Shown: one piece after another, positions 9,335-18,622 of the stretch | How positions within the stretch are numbered: the first letter of the stretch is position 1 | How the letters are laid out: each line of letters opens with the position of its first letter | From: Halobacillus sp. A5 | GTDB lineage: Bacteria > Bacillota > Bacilli > Bacillales > Halobacillaceae | Assembly: GCF_024189315.1 (NCBI RefSeq) | Contig: NZ_JAIZEO010000004.1 | Span: forward strand, 186,001 to 250,000 | Length of the DNA stretch: 64,000 bases | Direction: 5' to 3' | Notes under the pieces: model-generated | What the model was told of the DNA's origin: nothing | Databases searched by the model: none | The model's input: only the letters and a program-made list of their open reading frames with translations | Translations under genes and position numbers: made by a program

Positions 9335-11068
9335 TTGGATATTAAGAAAACCCCAATGAGCCATTTTGGCTCCTACATGGCGCTGACTTATCAAGAAAGT
9401 ATGGAAGATGAAAAAAATGGCTTATACGTCAACGCTGTCAGAGGAAAATCGAAGCACAATCAAAACGCATTAAAAATTATACCTACTGTAAAAGGGACCC
9501 CCGTAGGCTACTCATATAAAGCCGATGGATTTCAGCTTTCTCTTTTTTTTGAAGGGGGAAATATTCAGGTGTGCTTCGAGGATGAGTCCCGAATCTATGT
9601 AAAAGGAACTGGTGATAATGTCGGGCTCACCTTAGATTCACAGCCTGTCTATAACTTTGAGTACAACTACCTCCTAGGAAATGCGGGAGAAGAGTACTGT
9701 ATCGTTAACAGCTATAAAAACTTAACGAAATATTTAATTTTTGCTGCTGAAGGGTCTGTTTCCTTACAGCAAAATGTCTATATGGATACTACAGGCAGTA
9801 CAAATAAAGCGGATAATTTATCAAGCATTCAAGTTAATTCAGAAGAAAACAGCGACAGCTTCTTATGTATCATCGAAGATATTCCTAAAAATGGTGCTGT
9901 GCCTGAAGACCGTGAATATAGCTTTGAACAAGCATTGTTAAAAAGTAAACAGCACTTCAACAGGTTTTTATCAAAGCAGCCCGCGGTTCCAAAAGAGTAC
10001 CAGCGAACCTTAGAAGAGGCGGCATACTTGAATTGGACATGTACGGTTAACCCAGAAGGACTACTAAAACGAAAAGCAATTTACATGTCAAACAGCAATT
10101 TCCCAGGGGTATGGAGTTGGGATAATGCATTTAACGCGCTGGCCCTCGCCGGTGTAGATAATCAACTGGCATGGGATCAAATACAAGTATTGTTTGATCA
10201 TCAAGATGAAAAGGGACAGATCCCCGGATCCGTCAGTGATTCTACCATACGCTGGAATTTCTCCAAGCCTCCAGTCCAGGGATTATTCATTATAAAAATG
10301 CTTGAGAAAATGGATTTGTCTAAACCTCAATTAGAAACGATTTATACTCAAATCAAAAACCACGTAGAATACTATTTTAATTATAAAGACTTTAACAAGG
10401 ATGGGATTTGCGAATATCATCACGGGAATGACTCCGGCCAGGATAACAGTACAGTATTTAGAAATGCAGCTATTATTGATTCTCCAGATTTAACAGCATT
10501 CTTAATTAAATCGATGGATATGCTTGCTGTCACTTCAGACAAACTGGATAGACCACAGGATAAAATTTTCTGGGAGAAAAAATCCGAACAGATGTCAGCT
10601 GAATTTTGCGAGTACTTCCTGGTCGATAACCTTCCGACAGCAAGATTCACAAGAACCGGAGAGATTATCGAAAGTGAAAGTATCCTCCCCCTCGTTTCAA
10701 TTATCCTTGGAAATAAACTGCCAGAAGCAGCGAGAGACAATATAATTAATTTACTCCGAAGTGAAAAATTTTTGACTGACTGGGGAATTGCCTCCGAGGC
10801 TCTTGACAGTTCATACTACGAGGAAGACGCTTACTGGAGAGGACCAATCTGGGCACCCACTACACTCCTTTTCATTGATGCTTTTCAGGAATGCGGGGAG
10901 CATGAATTAGTACAGGAAGTAACAGAAAAGTTCCTGGAATTGTGCAAACAGAGTGGGTTTGCTGAAAACTTTAACGCTGAAACAGGAGAAGGTTTAAGAG
11001 ATTTAGCTCATACATGGACATCCAGCGTCTTCATTCATCTGGCGTCACAGCTTAAGGATGAGGAATAA
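9335..11068 (+). CDS. Cytoplasmic GH63-like (alpha/alpha)6-barrel glycosidase
   Basis: A 577-residue protein without signal peptide. The N-terminal ~200 residues are a beta-rich domain; the rest shows motifs of clan GH-G barrels (GH63/GH37, including mannosyl/glucosylglycerate hydrolases): FPGVWSWDNAFNAL (around 256-269), DEKGQIPGSV, DAYWRGPIWAP (around 498-508) and a late ENFNAETGEG (around 544-553). The start is TTG with GAGGAG 8 nt upstream. It is divergent from a trehalose-type PTS gene and takes the place normally held by phosphotrehalase TreA, so it probably cleaves the incoming phosphorylated glycoside or a related alpha-glycoside. The exact substrate (trehalose-6-P, another alpha-glucoside, glucosylglycerate) cannot be read. 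Confidence 0.75.
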   Translation: MDIKKTPMSHFGSYMALTYQESMEDEKNGLYVNAVRGKSKHNQNALKIIPTVKGTPVGYSYKADGFQLSLFFEGGNIQVCFEDESRIYVKGTGDNVGLTLDSQPVYNFEYNYLLGNAGEEYCIVNSYKNLTKYLIFAAEGSVSLQQNVYMDTTGSTNKADNLSSIQVNSEENSDSFLCIIEDIPKNGAVPEDREYSFEQALLKSKQHFNRFLSKQPAVPKEYQRTLEEAAYLNWTCTVNPEGLLKRKAIYMSNSNFPGVWSWDNAFNALALAGVDNQLAWDQIQVLFDHQDEKGQIPGSVSDSTIRWNFSKPPVQGLFIIKMLEKMDLSKPQLETIYTQIKNHVEYYFNYKDFNKDGICEYHHGNDSGQDNSTVFRNAAIIDSPDLTAFLIKSMDMLAVTSDKLDRPQDKIFWEKKSEQMSAEFCEYFLVDNLPTARFTRTGEIIESESILPLVSIILGNKLPEAARDNIINLLRSEKFLTDWGIASEALDSSYYEEDAYWRGPIWAPTTLLFIDAFQECGEHELVQEVTEKFLELCKQSGFAENFNAETGEGLRDLAHTWTSSVFIHLASQLKDEE

Positions 11069-11076
11069 ATAAAATA

Positions 11077-11119
11077 AACGTGTACGAGCTTCCACAAACA
11101 GCGTGGACTCGTACACGTT
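11077..11119. terminator. Bidirectional terminator between glycosidase and GntR regulator
   Basis: Twelve-bp stem AACGTGTACGAG / CTCGTACACGTT with an inner TCCAC/GTGGA pairing. The 3' arm overlaps the stop codon of the convergent regulator gene. Confidence 0.8.
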
Positions 11120-11840
11120 ATATTCTTTTCTGTGTCTGGTCAAAAAACACAAAATATCCAGGGGTATGTCTGGATTGAGTACGCTCGAACATGACCCCAT
11201 CAGCGTTATAGATATAACTCGTGACCACTACCACACAATTGTAGCCATCCAGTTCAAGGTACCTTTCATCCTTTTGTGTCGTTTTCTCAACGACCATTTT
11301 CCTTTTTGCCGTCACTACCCGTTGATTTAGTTCTTTCTCTAAGTATTCATAAATGGAATCTTCAGCAATCTCCACCGTCAACTCTTTCACTACATCTTTT
11401 CTAAAATAATTGTGATCAATGATCAGCGGGGTACCATCAAGATGCCTGACGCGCTCTAAATGATAGACTTCTGTACCAATCGGCATCGACGTAATCTCAT
11501 GTATACGTTCATCTACAATTAACTCTTCAAAAGTTACAACCTTAGTAAGGTATTCTTTTTTATTTCGAATCGCAAACTCTTTAAAGGTTTCCGTCTCTCC
11601 ATACACGTATTCATTTTGCTGTAAATCTTGAAAAATGACACGAACACCCTGCCCATGTTTACTTTGCAGGTAGCCTTCCCCTACTAATTCTGCAATTGCT
11701 CTTCTCACCGTATTACGTGAACAGCCGTGTTCCTTCGCTAAAATATTTTCCGAAGGGATAAATTGCTGATATTCGTAAATATTTTTTTCTATTTTTTGCT
11801 TTAAGTCTTCGTAAATTTTAACAAACTTCGTTTTAGGCAT
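11118..11840 (-). CDS. GntR-family regulator with UTRA domain (TreR-like)
   Basis: A 240-residue repressor: an N-terminal GntR winged helix (IPSENILAKEHGCSRNTVRRAIAELVGEGYL, about residues 28-58) and a C-terminal UTRA effector domain (MPIGTEVYHLERVRHLDGTPLIID). This is the TreR/FarR branch that binds sugar phosphates. It is convergent with the GH63-like gene and most likely controls the divergent PTS/glycosidase promoter through the ACTTGT...ACAAGT palindrome. CTAGAAGGTC lies upstream of the ATG with AGGAGG close by. Confidence 0.85.
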   Translation of the reverse strand: MPKTKFVKIYEDLKQKIEKNIYEYQQFIPSENILAKEHGCSRNTVRRAIAELVGEGYLQSKHGQGVRVIFQDLQQNEYVYGETETFKEFAIRNKKEYLTKVVTFEELIVDERIHEITSMPIGTEVYHLERVRHLDGTPLIIDHNYFRKDVVKELTVEIAEDSIYEYLEKELNQRVVTAKRKMVVEKTTQKDERYLELDGYNCVVVVTSYIYNADGVMFERTQSRHTPGYFVFFDQTQKRI

Positions 11841-12005
11841 AACAGCCTCCTATAATTGACCTTCTAGTTTTATCCATAAATATCATATAATTAGTTGTTA
11901 TCAATCTGCAACCCGTCGAGCAAATCTAAATCGAATAAAGTCAAGTTTATACTTTTTGAAACATTTATAAAAGGCTGTTCGTATAGATAGAAAGGAGTGT
12001 GAAAC

Positions 12006-12521
12006 ATGGAGCAGTGTGTTTATTTTTCCGATCAATTCTTCTCCGCAGGCAAAACAGATATTTATAATGACGCTCAAGAGCTGGTGGGACAGCTTGATTT
12101 AAAGAGTGCGTTTACCTCTAGTTTAAATGTAGAAAACGAAAAGGGAGATGTTATTATAGAGGGTGGGTTTCCCTTTTTCTCCCGCAAATGGAATGTTACA
12201 AATGCTGAAGGAAAGGTATTAGGCCGGGTGAAGGATTCTTTTTCATTTTTCACGAAACGTTACAGTTACACAACAGACTCGGAAACCTATGAAATTGAAT
12301 CTCCTGCCTTCTCAAAGGAGTACACGATTCTTAATGAACAGAAAACAGAAGCAGCCACCTTTAAAAAAGTGAGTGGTTTCTTTCAATCGGCAGCGTATGA
12401 ATTACGTAATTCTTCAAGTTCCCTTCAAACTGAAGAATTAATTGCTGTGGTCATGGGCGTCAATGCCATAGAAAAAAGAAACTCATCAAACGCCGGTAAC
12501 GCAGGTGGAGGGGCTACCTAA
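12006..12521 (+). CDS. LURP-one/Tubby-like protein (YxjI-like)
   Basis: A 171-residue cytoplasmic protein. It reads as the beta-barrel of the LURP-one-related family, a Tubby-like fold: short strands such as QELVGQLDL, FPFFSRKWNVTNAEGKVLGRVKDSFSFFTKRYSY and a hydrophobic C-terminal helix ELIAVVMGVNAIEK, followed by a Gly/Asn-rich tail. The function of bacterial members is unknown, though a membrane-associated scaffold role has been proposed. GAAAGGAGTG precedes the ATG. It is monocistronic. Family assignment is from overall pattern only. Confidence 0.6.
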   Translation: MEQCVYFSDQFFSAGKTDIYNDAQELVGQLDLKSAFTSSLNVENEKGDVIIEGGFPFFSRKWNVTNAEGKVLGRVKDSFSFFTKRYSYTTDSETYEIESPAFSKEYTILNEQKTEAATFKKVSGFFQSAAYELRNSSSSLQTEELIAVVMGVNAIEKRNSSNAGNAGGGAT

Positions 12522-12533
12522 TGAATAATCAAA

Positions 12534-12560
12534 CAGGTGCCCCATTATACGGAGCACCTG
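12534..12560. terminator. Convergent-gene terminator hairpin
   Basis: CAGGTGC / GCACCTG arms (12534-12540, 12554-12560) extended by CCC/GGA pairing, between two converging genes. The T tract is weak on both sides. Confidence 0.6.
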
Positions 12561-12569
12561 TGCCTTTAG

Positions 12570-13670
12570 TTAATATAATTTTTGAAGAGCTTCTTTATCA
12601 AAAGCCAGTAAATCGTCAGCTCTGCCTTCTTCTACTTTCCGCACCCACTCAGGGTCCATTAACAATGATCTGCCAATCGCCACTAAATCAAATTCTCCAC
12701 TGTCGAGCTTTTCAATTAAGCCATCAAGGCTTGTAGTTTCAGCACCGGAGAAGCTGGTGAACTCTCCATTCAATCCTACAGAACCAACAGCAATAACAGG
12801 TTTTCCTGTCAGCTTCTTCGTCCATCCTGCCAGGTTCAAGTCGGACCCTTCAAATTCCGGCTCCCAGAAACGGCGTGTAGAACAGTGGAAAATGTCTACT
12901 CCTGCATCAACAAACGGCTGAAGAAAGTGTTCTAATTCCTCCTGGCTTTTGGCAAGCTTTGCGTTATAGTCATTCATTTTCCATTGAGAAAAACGGAAAA
13001 TAATCGGAAAGTCAGGACCCACTTCACACCGGCATGCTTCCACTACCTCAACAGCAAATTGGGTGCGTCCAACAAGGTCGCCGCCATAGCGGTCAGTCCG
13101 TTTGTTCGTCTGTTCCCAGAAGAACTGATCAATTAAATAACCGTGAGCTCCGTGAATTTCAATACCATCAAACCCAAGTCGTTTAGCATCAGCCGCTGCC
13201 TGTGCATAGGCCTCAACCATATTCACCACTTCTTCTTCCGTCATGGGTTCGTTTACCTTCTCCCCGTCCAGGCTTAATCCAGATGGACCGGCCGGCAAAG
13301 CCTCTTTATTAGGAAGCTCCCCTTCCTTACGAGTCATTCCTACATGCCACAGCTGCGGTACGATTTTACCTCCTGCGTTGTGAACTTCCTCAACAACACG
13401 GGACCAGCCATTCAACGCTTCCCCATGAAAGAGAGGGATACTGTCTCCAGACACAGAAGAGGGGTGATTAATACCCGTTCCTTCTGTAACAATCAGGCCG
13501 ACATTATTTTCCGCACGGCGGCGGTAATAAGCGACTACGTCATCATTTGGTACACCGCCTGGGGAAAATCCCCGGGTCATCGGCGCCATCACCGTAAGGT
13601 TCGGTAAATTTATATTTTCACTTGTAAATGGTTGAAACAAGGGTTTAGTTGATAAATTAGTCTGGCTCAA
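12570..13670 (-). CDS. Old Yellow Enzyme-family NADH:flavin oxidoreductase
   Basis: A 366-residue FMN-dependent TIM barrel of the OYE family. Visible signatures are LTVMAPMTRG at the N-terminus, the HGAHGYLIDQFFWEQTNKRTDRYGG stretch (substrate His-x-x-His region and FMN site; residues about 174-198), and a C-terminal phosphate-binding segment ELVAIGRSLLMDPEW. Such enzymes reduce activated alkenes or xenobiotics; the substrate is unknown. It is single and divergent from the acetyltransferase gene; a GAAAGAGGAGGAAC site precedes the start. Confidence 0.9.
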   Translation of the reverse strand: MSQTNLSTKPLFQPFTSENINLPNLTVMAPMTRGFSPGGVPNDDVVAYYRRRAENNVGLIVTEGTGINHPSSVSGDSIPLFHGEALNGWSRVVEEVHNAGGKIVPQLWHVGMTRKEGELPNKEALPAGPSGLSLDGEKVNEPMTEEEVVNMVEAYAQAAADAKRLGFDGIEIHGAHGYLIDQFFWEQTNKRTDRYGGDLVGRTQFAVEVVEACRCEVGPDFPIIFRFSQWKMNDYNAKLAKSQEELEHFLQPFVDAGVDIFHCSTRRFWEPEFEGSDLNLAGWTKKLTGKPVIAVGSVGLNGEFTSFSGAETTSLDGLIEKLDSGEFDLVAIGRSLLMDPEWVRKVEEGRADDLLAFDKEALQKLY

Positions 13671-13837
13671 TCATGTTCCTCCTCTTTCCTTGATGATGAG
13701 AATTATTATTTCAAAATTTCTCACAGAAGAAAAGAAATCTGTTTCAACATCCCTCTCTTATTCAAAAATTCAGAGAGGAGCTTTATAATTTTTACTAGAC
13801 CATTAATATGAACAAACGAAAAAGGCAAGGTGATAAA

Positions 13838-14347
13838 ATGAATGAAAATTTAATAATAGAACAAATGGGTTCCGAAGACTGGGAGCAAGTAAGAGAAATA
13901 TATCAGCAGGGAATAGATACTGGAGATGCTACATTTGAGAAAAAAACCCCTTCCTGGGAGGAATGGGATGCATCTCACACGAAACAATGCCGTATTGCAG
14001 CACGCATGGGAGAAAAAGTAGCTGGATGGGCAGCTTTAAGTCCAGTCTCCAACAGGTGCGTGTATGCCGGGGTTGCAGAAGTCAGTGTGTATGTCCGGCA
14101 AAATTATAAAGGAAAAGGAATTGGTCATTCGCTTTTGGAAGCTCTAATTGAACAAAGTGAACTGAATGGATTTTGGACGCTGCAGGCTGGATTATTTCCA
14201 GAAAACATACCTAGCCTCAAATTACATTATAAGTGCGGCTTTAGAGAAGTAGGACGCCGTGAACGTATAGGTGAAATGAATGGAGTCTGGCGGGATACCG
14301 TCCTGTTAGAACGAAGAAGCAGTAAAGCAGGAGTAAATGAGGCATAA
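13838..14347 (+). CDS. GNAT N-acetyltransferase, phosphinothricin-type
   Basis: A 169-residue GNAT protein with the acetyl-CoA loop (RQNYKGKGIGHSLL) and the PAT-family patterns IYQQGIDTGDATFE, AALSPVSNR and the C-terminal GVWRDTVLLERR. Relatives acetylate phosphinothricin or methionine sulfone/sulfoximine, so this may be a detoxification enzyme. AAGGTGAT lies 6 nt before the ATG at 13838; the in-frame ATG at 13808 has no such site. Confidence 0.85.
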   Translation: MNENLIIEQMGSEDWEQVREIYQQGIDTGDATFEKKTPSWEEWDASHTKQCRIAARMGEKVAGWAALSPVSNRCVYAGVAEVSVYVRQNYKGKGIGHSLLEALIEQSELNGFWTLQAGLFPENIPSLKLHYKCGFREVGRRERIGEMNGVWRDTVLLERRSSKAGVNEA

Positions 14348-14368
14348 GAAGTAATCAAGCGCGCTTGG

Positions 14369-15127
14369 TTACTTTAGTTTTTCATACTTCTCTAAAACCT
14401 TTTTAAGGATGCCCTTATTATAGCGGGTTTTTTCATAAATTCTATTCACCCACTCTTCGACCGTTGTAACTTCAAAATCATAAATTAGTCCTTCACTTGT
14501 GCTTAGAAAGCTGCTCCAATTATCAAACTCCCAGTGAGCCTGCTCCTCTTTAAAAGGAATGCGACATTCTACTAAAGGAAAAGGGCGAATAACATTCTGC
14601 GAATAATTGGCAGCACGCAAGAATTCATCCATCTCAATCGGCTGCAGATCGTAACGCTGCGTTGAGAATTTACTATTTGGACGATAGTAAAAGACTTCAA
14701 CGTGAGACGCCTGCGGCTTTACTCGAACTTCCGCCGCAGGAAAGAAACCGCTCAGCCTCCTGCTGGAAAATTCGTCACTTGTTCCATCAACCAATATGGG
14801 AGTAAGCCACTGATCGCCTAAATCACACAGAAAGCGCCGGCCTTTTTCATCTAACGCGACTACAGCGACATGTGCCTCCTCTGTAAGGATGTGATGGCCG
14901 ATAGGATAAGCCTTAATCCCATCCCTTCTAAACTCGTCCAGCAGCCAAAGGGCTAAATCAAAGCAATTTCCAGACATACTATACCGTTGTCTATGTTCTC
15001 TCATAAGAGAAACACTGCGTTGCTTTCCCCTGCCCTCCTGCTGGAATACCCATAACTTAGTCAGAGTTTCCATTGGAAAGTCATCAAATTTCTTCCATGT
15101 GTGAAGAATATTTTCCGGCGGCCTCAT
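14369..15127 (-). CDS. Arylamine N-acetyltransferase / transglutaminase-like protein
   Basis: A 252-residue protein with the cysteine-protease-like triad order of arylamine N-acetyltransferases: a Cys in SGNCFDLALWLLDEF (about residue 54), a His in EEAHVAVVAL and an Asp in FLCDLGDQW. It is shorter than standard NATs and diverged in the C-terminal half, so the substrate is uncertain. A small conserved-looking gene lies directly upstream on the same strand (33-bp gap), suggesting an operon. Confidence 0.65.
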   Translation of the reverse strand: MRPPENILHTWKKFDDFPMETLTKLWVFQQEGRGKQRSVSLMREHRQRYSMSGNCFDLALWLLDEFRRDGIKAYPIGHHILTEEAHVAVVALDEKGRRFLCDLGDQWLTPILVDGTSDEFSSRRLSGFFPAAEVRVKPQASHVEVFYYRPNSKFSTQRYDLQPIEMDEFLRAANYSQNVIRPFPLVECRIPFKEEQAHWEFDNWSSFLSTSEGLIYDFEVTTVEEWVNRIYEKTRYNKGILKKVLEKYEKLK

Positions 15128-15159
15128 GGTATCCTCCTCCTAATTGTTCACTAGTGCTT

Positions 15160-15420
15160 CTACCCTAAATAAACAAGTTGATTATTCTTATGCTTCGCTC
15201 TTATCGTTACTTTAGCAGCAAGCTGTTCAGGCAGGTCAAAATGGGAGCGGACTTCCTCCAGTAAGGTTTCAACTGTTTGCTCAAGCTCCTCCAGCGTCGT
15301 GTGTTTAGGTAAAATTTTCGTCCGCAGGATTTCATGGCTCGTAAATGCATCTTCGTAACCTTGTTGAGAGATCTCACCAAATCCTTTTACTTCAAACTCT
15401 ACTTTTATGTTTTCTGACAT
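15160..15420 (-). CDS. Small acidic hypothetical protein
   Basis: An 86-residue soluble protein with alternating charged and hydrophobic residues and a central amphipathic helix (TTLEELEQTVETLLEEVRSH). I do not recognise the family. AGGGGAGG precedes the ATG. It is probably co-transcribed with the NAT-like gene downstream. Confidence 0.6.
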   Translation of the reverse strand: MSENIKVEFEVKGFGEISQQGYEDAFTSHEILRTKILPKHTTLEELEQTVETLLEEVRSHFDLPEQLAAKVTIRAKHKNNQLVYLG

Positions 15421-15477
15421 TATTTAGACCTCCCCTCTACTCACTCTCTTAAGTGAAGCTATTACAAGAATAGAAAT

Positions 15478-15549
15478 TCAAAAATCTTGTATATGAAAAT
15501 TCCAAAAACTGCCCCTGCTGCGAATTTGAAAAATCGATTATCATTCATA
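15478..15549 (-). CDS. Very small single-pass membrane protein (23 aa)
   Basis: A 23-codon frame, MNDNRFFKF followed by a hydrophobic helix rich in Ala, Gly, Phe and Ile, ending at TGA. AGGAGA lies 7 nt before the ATG. It is one of several tiny membrane peptides in the window. Support is the ribosome site and composition only. Confidence 0.4.
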
Positions 15550-15574
15550 ACCTGTCTCCTAACTATACCTGGTT

Positions 15575-15988
15575 TTAGAAATATGTAACAGCGGTCCGAA
15601 TAGTGCTATGCAGATCAATAATCAAATACAAAGGAATAATCAATAGAAAGAGCTCCAAACCTATTAACTGATACATAACCTTCTTTGAAGCCCTGGCTCC
15701 TTGAGTAAACCACGTATAGTAAATGCTAAGGCAGCATATTACAAAAATAAGTAACCCTAAAGATAATGCGTCGTGAAGGACTGATATATCTTTTTTCACC
15801 TCTCCAGCCGCTAATTTATCATCCATTGAAGAAAGCGGATAAGTTACTTCTTCTCCAAGCCGCCCTTCTTTAAGTAAAAGCACTTCGTTCCCATCCTCGT
15901 AATAATAAGCTTGATTAGACATGTACCAGAGAGACCCGAATACAGTCAAAAAGATTAGGAAGTAAAATATCCGTCTGCTTTTCTTCAT
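15575..15988 (-). CDS. Two-to-three-helix membrane protein, hypothetical
   Basis: A 137-residue protein with a basic N-terminus and transmembrane helix (FYFLIFLTVFGSLWYM), an extracytoplasmic segment, and two more helices (ALSLGLLIFVICCLSIYYTW, LIGLELFLLIIPLYLII). No family recognised. The ATG at 15988 has AGGAGGG 7 nt upstream; an earlier in-frame ATG at 16009 overlaps that ribosome-site region. Confidence 0.6.
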   Translation of the reverse strand: MKKSRRIFYFLIFLTVFGSLWYMSNQAYYYEDGNEVLLLKEGRLGEEVTYPLSSMDDKLAAGEVKKDISVLHDALSLGLLIFVICCLSIYYTWFTQGARASKKVMYQLIGLELFLLIIPLYLIIDLHSTIRTAVTYF

Positions 15989-16090
15989 TATATCCCTCCT
16001 CCCCCCCATTTTTAAGGCTCCTGAAATCTATAAATGTCAACAAATAAATTTAGAAGACTGACAGCCGTCACATTCCCACCCTTGTGTTTA

Positions 16091-16300
16091 CTATGTCCGG
16101 GTATATACCTTTTGTGCATGATGAAACGTGTAAAGGGTGGTCAGCAAGGAAAGTAATGCTGTCAGTGCCAGCCCTGCCAGGCTGATGAGGGGACTGTCTA
16201 CTGATGCACGGTAAAAATAGATTTTTCCTAATATGTAATGAAAGACCATAAAATTTCCTATAAAATTGAACCATTTTAATAGTTTCAGCACCCTTGTCAC
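16091..16300 (-). CDS. Small two-helix membrane protein, hypothetical
   Basis: A 69-residue frame with two hydrophobic stretches (WFNFIGNFMVFHYILGKI and ISLAGLALTALLSLLTTLY) and basic ends. Start candidates are GTG at 16300 or GTG at 16291, the latter after AGAGGGTGA. A longer frame on the same strand (to 16068) overlaps it, but its composition is less protein-like. Moderate to low support. Confidence 0.4.
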   Translation of the reverse strand: MTRVLKLLKWFNFIGNFMVFHYILGKIYFYRASVDSPLISLAGLALTALLSLLTTLYTFHHAQKVYTRT

Positions 16301-16512
16301 CCTCTAGTGAATGGCCTCCCTCAAAAAGCACTTTATTGTGCTTCTGCCTCCGGAATCCATTGTGTCCTAGCTTTATATACGATTCACAAGGAGAGATGGT
16401 TTCAATCTCTAAAAATGCCGTCAGAATAATAGGAAGATGGCTTTCTGAGGTCTAATTTCTCCAACTCTCTCATTAACTATAAGGACAACCTTATCAAGAT
16501 GGAGGGTCAGAG

Positions 16513-17163
16513 ATGCTTTTACTATTAATCAGACAAATCATACTTGGTCTATCCCTTGCTGCACCCATTGGTCCAATTAATATAGAAATTATTCGAAGAG
16601 GCATTCAGCAGGGATTCTGGCCTTCACTGCTGGTCGGTGCAGGCGGTATGACTACAGACCTCACCTTCATGTATCTTATGTATCAAGGATTAGCTGAGTA
16701 TGTAAACTTACCATGGGTCCAGTTTTCATTATTAATAATGGGAGCAGTCATCTTATCCATAATGGGCGTGCAAAGTCTGCTCACACATCCTGACCACTCT
16801 GCCGAAAATCTTAGTGAAGCCCGGACGAGTATTAGTCCTCAGCTTTTGAAGTCCTATCTTACCGGTATCTCGATCGCTGCCTTTAATCCGATTAATATTT
16901 TATTCTGGGTAGGGATTTATGGATCGATACTGAGTGATTCATTTCATGATGCTGATCTTACCAGAGCTTTTTTGTTGAATAGTGCTATTTTTATCGGTAT
17001 AGGTTTATGGAATTTAAATCTTGCTTTAACCGTTCATTTTGGAAGAACATTGATGAATCCGGCAGCTTTGCGCCTTATCACCTCTGCCGCAAGTCTTTTC
17101 TTATTAGGCCTCGGGCTATATTTCGGATGTAAGGCTGTATTAAAAATCTCCTCCCTGCTTTAA
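16513..17163 (+). CDS. LysE/RhtB-family amino-acid exporter
   Basis: A 216-residue, six-helix membrane protein. The first helix carries the family signature GLSLAAPIGPINIEIIRRGIQQG, and the middle has an AAFNPINILFWVGIYG segment. Members export lysine, threonine, homoserine or similar metabolites. GGAGGGTCAGAG precedes the ATG. It stands alone upstream of the CorC-type gene; there is a 108-bp gap with its own promoter-like AT-rich sequence. Confidence 0.85.
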   Translation: MLLLLIRQIILGLSLAAPIGPINIEIIRRGIQQGFWPSLLVGAGGMTTDLTFMYLMYQGLAEYVNLPWVQFSLLIMGAVILSIMGVQSLLTHPDHSAENLSEARTSISPQLLKSYLTGISIAAFNPINILFWVGIYGSILSDSFHDADLTRAFLLNSAIFIGIGLWNLNLALTVHFGRTLMNPAALRLITSAASLFLLGLGLYFGCKAVLKISSLL

Positions 17164-17271
17164 TCAATTGTAATTGTTCTAAAAATAAAAATAATAGTCA
17201 TATTCAGCGATTTCGGTTAATATATATAGTAAGTGACAATCACTGAACATTTATATTAAAGGGGATATGCT

Positions 17272-18579
17272 ATGGAAACGTCGATGAAGCTTGCAGCGGT
17301 TGCGTTGTTAATTCTTTTAACAGCTTTTTTCGTTGCAAGCGAATTTGCGATTGTTAAAGTAAGGAAGACAAGAATGGAAGCCAGAGCGAACGATGGAGAC
17401 AAAAAGGCGAAAAAGGCTTTGAAGCTGACAAATAACCTGGATTATTATTTGTCCGCATGTCAACTAGGAATTACAATTACCGCCCTGGGATTAGGCTGGC
17501 TGGGTGAACCTACGCTTGAAGTCCTGTTACATCCATTACTGGCAGAATTTAATCTGCCGGCGGGATTAACTCACACCATCAGCTTTGCTATTGCGTTTTT
17601 CATTATTACTTTCTTGCACGTAGTTTTGGGAGAACTGGCACCGAAGACAATGGCGATACAGAAAGCAGAGGCCATTACATTACTGTTAGCCACCCCATTA
17701 ATTCTCTATAGTAAGCTGATGTATCCACTAATCTGGCTGTTGAACGGATCAGCAAATTTATTGATCCGCATGCTTGGATACAAAACAGCGAAAGAGTCTG
17801 ATGAAGTTCACTCTGAAGAGGAACTGCGTCACATTCTCACCGAAAGTTACGAAAAAGGGGAAATCAACCAGTCTGAATACGAGTACGTCGACCGAATATT
17901 TGAATTCGACAAGAGAACGGCCAAAGAAATTATGGTGCCGAGAACTGAAATTTCGGTTATAGATATTGAAGATTCCCCTAAAGAGTCCTTAACTTATATT
18001 AAAAACGAAAGATATACTAGATACCCGGTAATTAAAGGTGACAAGGATCACGTCATCGGGATTATTCATATTAAAGAGCTTTTTCAAGAAAGGTTAGAGA
18101 ACCTCAACTCATTGGAAGCTTACGTACATCCTGTGACCAGAGTATTCGAGAACATTCCTATTCAGGATTTGCTGATCAGAATGCAGAAAGAGAATACGCA
18201 CCTCGTTCTTCTGACTGATGAATACGGCGGAACTTCAGGCATCGTAACTGTAGAAGATATCATCGAAGAAATTGTTGGTGATATTCGTGACGAGTTCGAC
18301 CAGGAAGAAGAACAGGATATTACGGAAAATGAAGACGGTACCTACATCTTAGATGGAAAAACATCGATTTCAGATGTGAATAGTTATTTTGATATCGACT
18401 TAAAAAACGGAGAAGTCGACACTATTTCAGGCTGGATTTTAAAAAATAATGTAGATGCCCGAGAAGGCACTATAATAACCGGCGATACGTTCCACTTCAA
18501 AGTTATCAAAAAAGATGATGCTCAAATTCGAAAAATTGAAGTTTGGACAGAGCCATCAGACAATGAGGTCATTGCCTGA
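17272..18579 (+). CDS. CNNM/CorC-type transporter (HlyC/CorC family)
   Basis: A 435-residue protein: DUF21/CNNM membrane domain with helices near residues 8-25, 60-80, 95-120 and 130-150 (motifs [31 protein letters not shown]), two CBS domains ([37 protein letters not shown]) and a C-terminal CorC_HlyC domain ending in WTEPSD. Related proteins export magnesium or other divalent ions. AAAGGGGAT precedes the ATG. A strong terminator follows. Confidence 0.92.
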   Translation: METSMKLAAVALLILLTAFFVASEFAIVKVRKTRMEARANDGDKKAKKALKLTNNLDYYLSACQLGITITALGLGWLGEPTLEVLLHPLLAEFNLPAGLTHTISFAIAFFIITFLHVVLGELAPKTMAIQKAEAITLLLATPLILYSKLMYPLIWLLNGSANLLIRMLGYKTAKESDEVHSEEELRHILTESYEKGEINQSEYEYVDRIFEFDKRTAKEIMVPRTEISVIDIEDSPKESLTYIKNERYTRYPVIKGDKDHVIGIIHIKELFQERLENLNSLEAYVHPVTRVFENIPIQDLLIRMQKENTHLVLLTDEYGGTSGIVTVEDIIEEIVGDIRDEFDQEEEQDITENEDGTYILDGKTSISDVNSYFDIDLKNGEVDTISGWILKNNVDAREGTIITGDTFHFKVIKKDDAQIRKIEVWTEPSDNEVIA

Positions 18580-18585
18580 TCCGCT

Positions 18586-18622
18586 AAGTACGCAGCCCGC
18601 CGGGCCGCGTACTTTTTATTTT
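18586..18622 (+). terminator. Terminator after the CorC-type gene
   Basis: Stem AAGTACGC / GCGTACTT with an inner GCCC/GGGC pairing, followed by TTTTATTTTATT. A repeat array begins immediately downstream. Confidence 0.85.

Noticed and set aside
16068-16331. 87-codon frame overlapping the 69-codon membrane-protein frame
   Set aside because: Its composition (Cys, His, Pro-rich) is less protein-like, and the overlapping frame has two good membrane helices.
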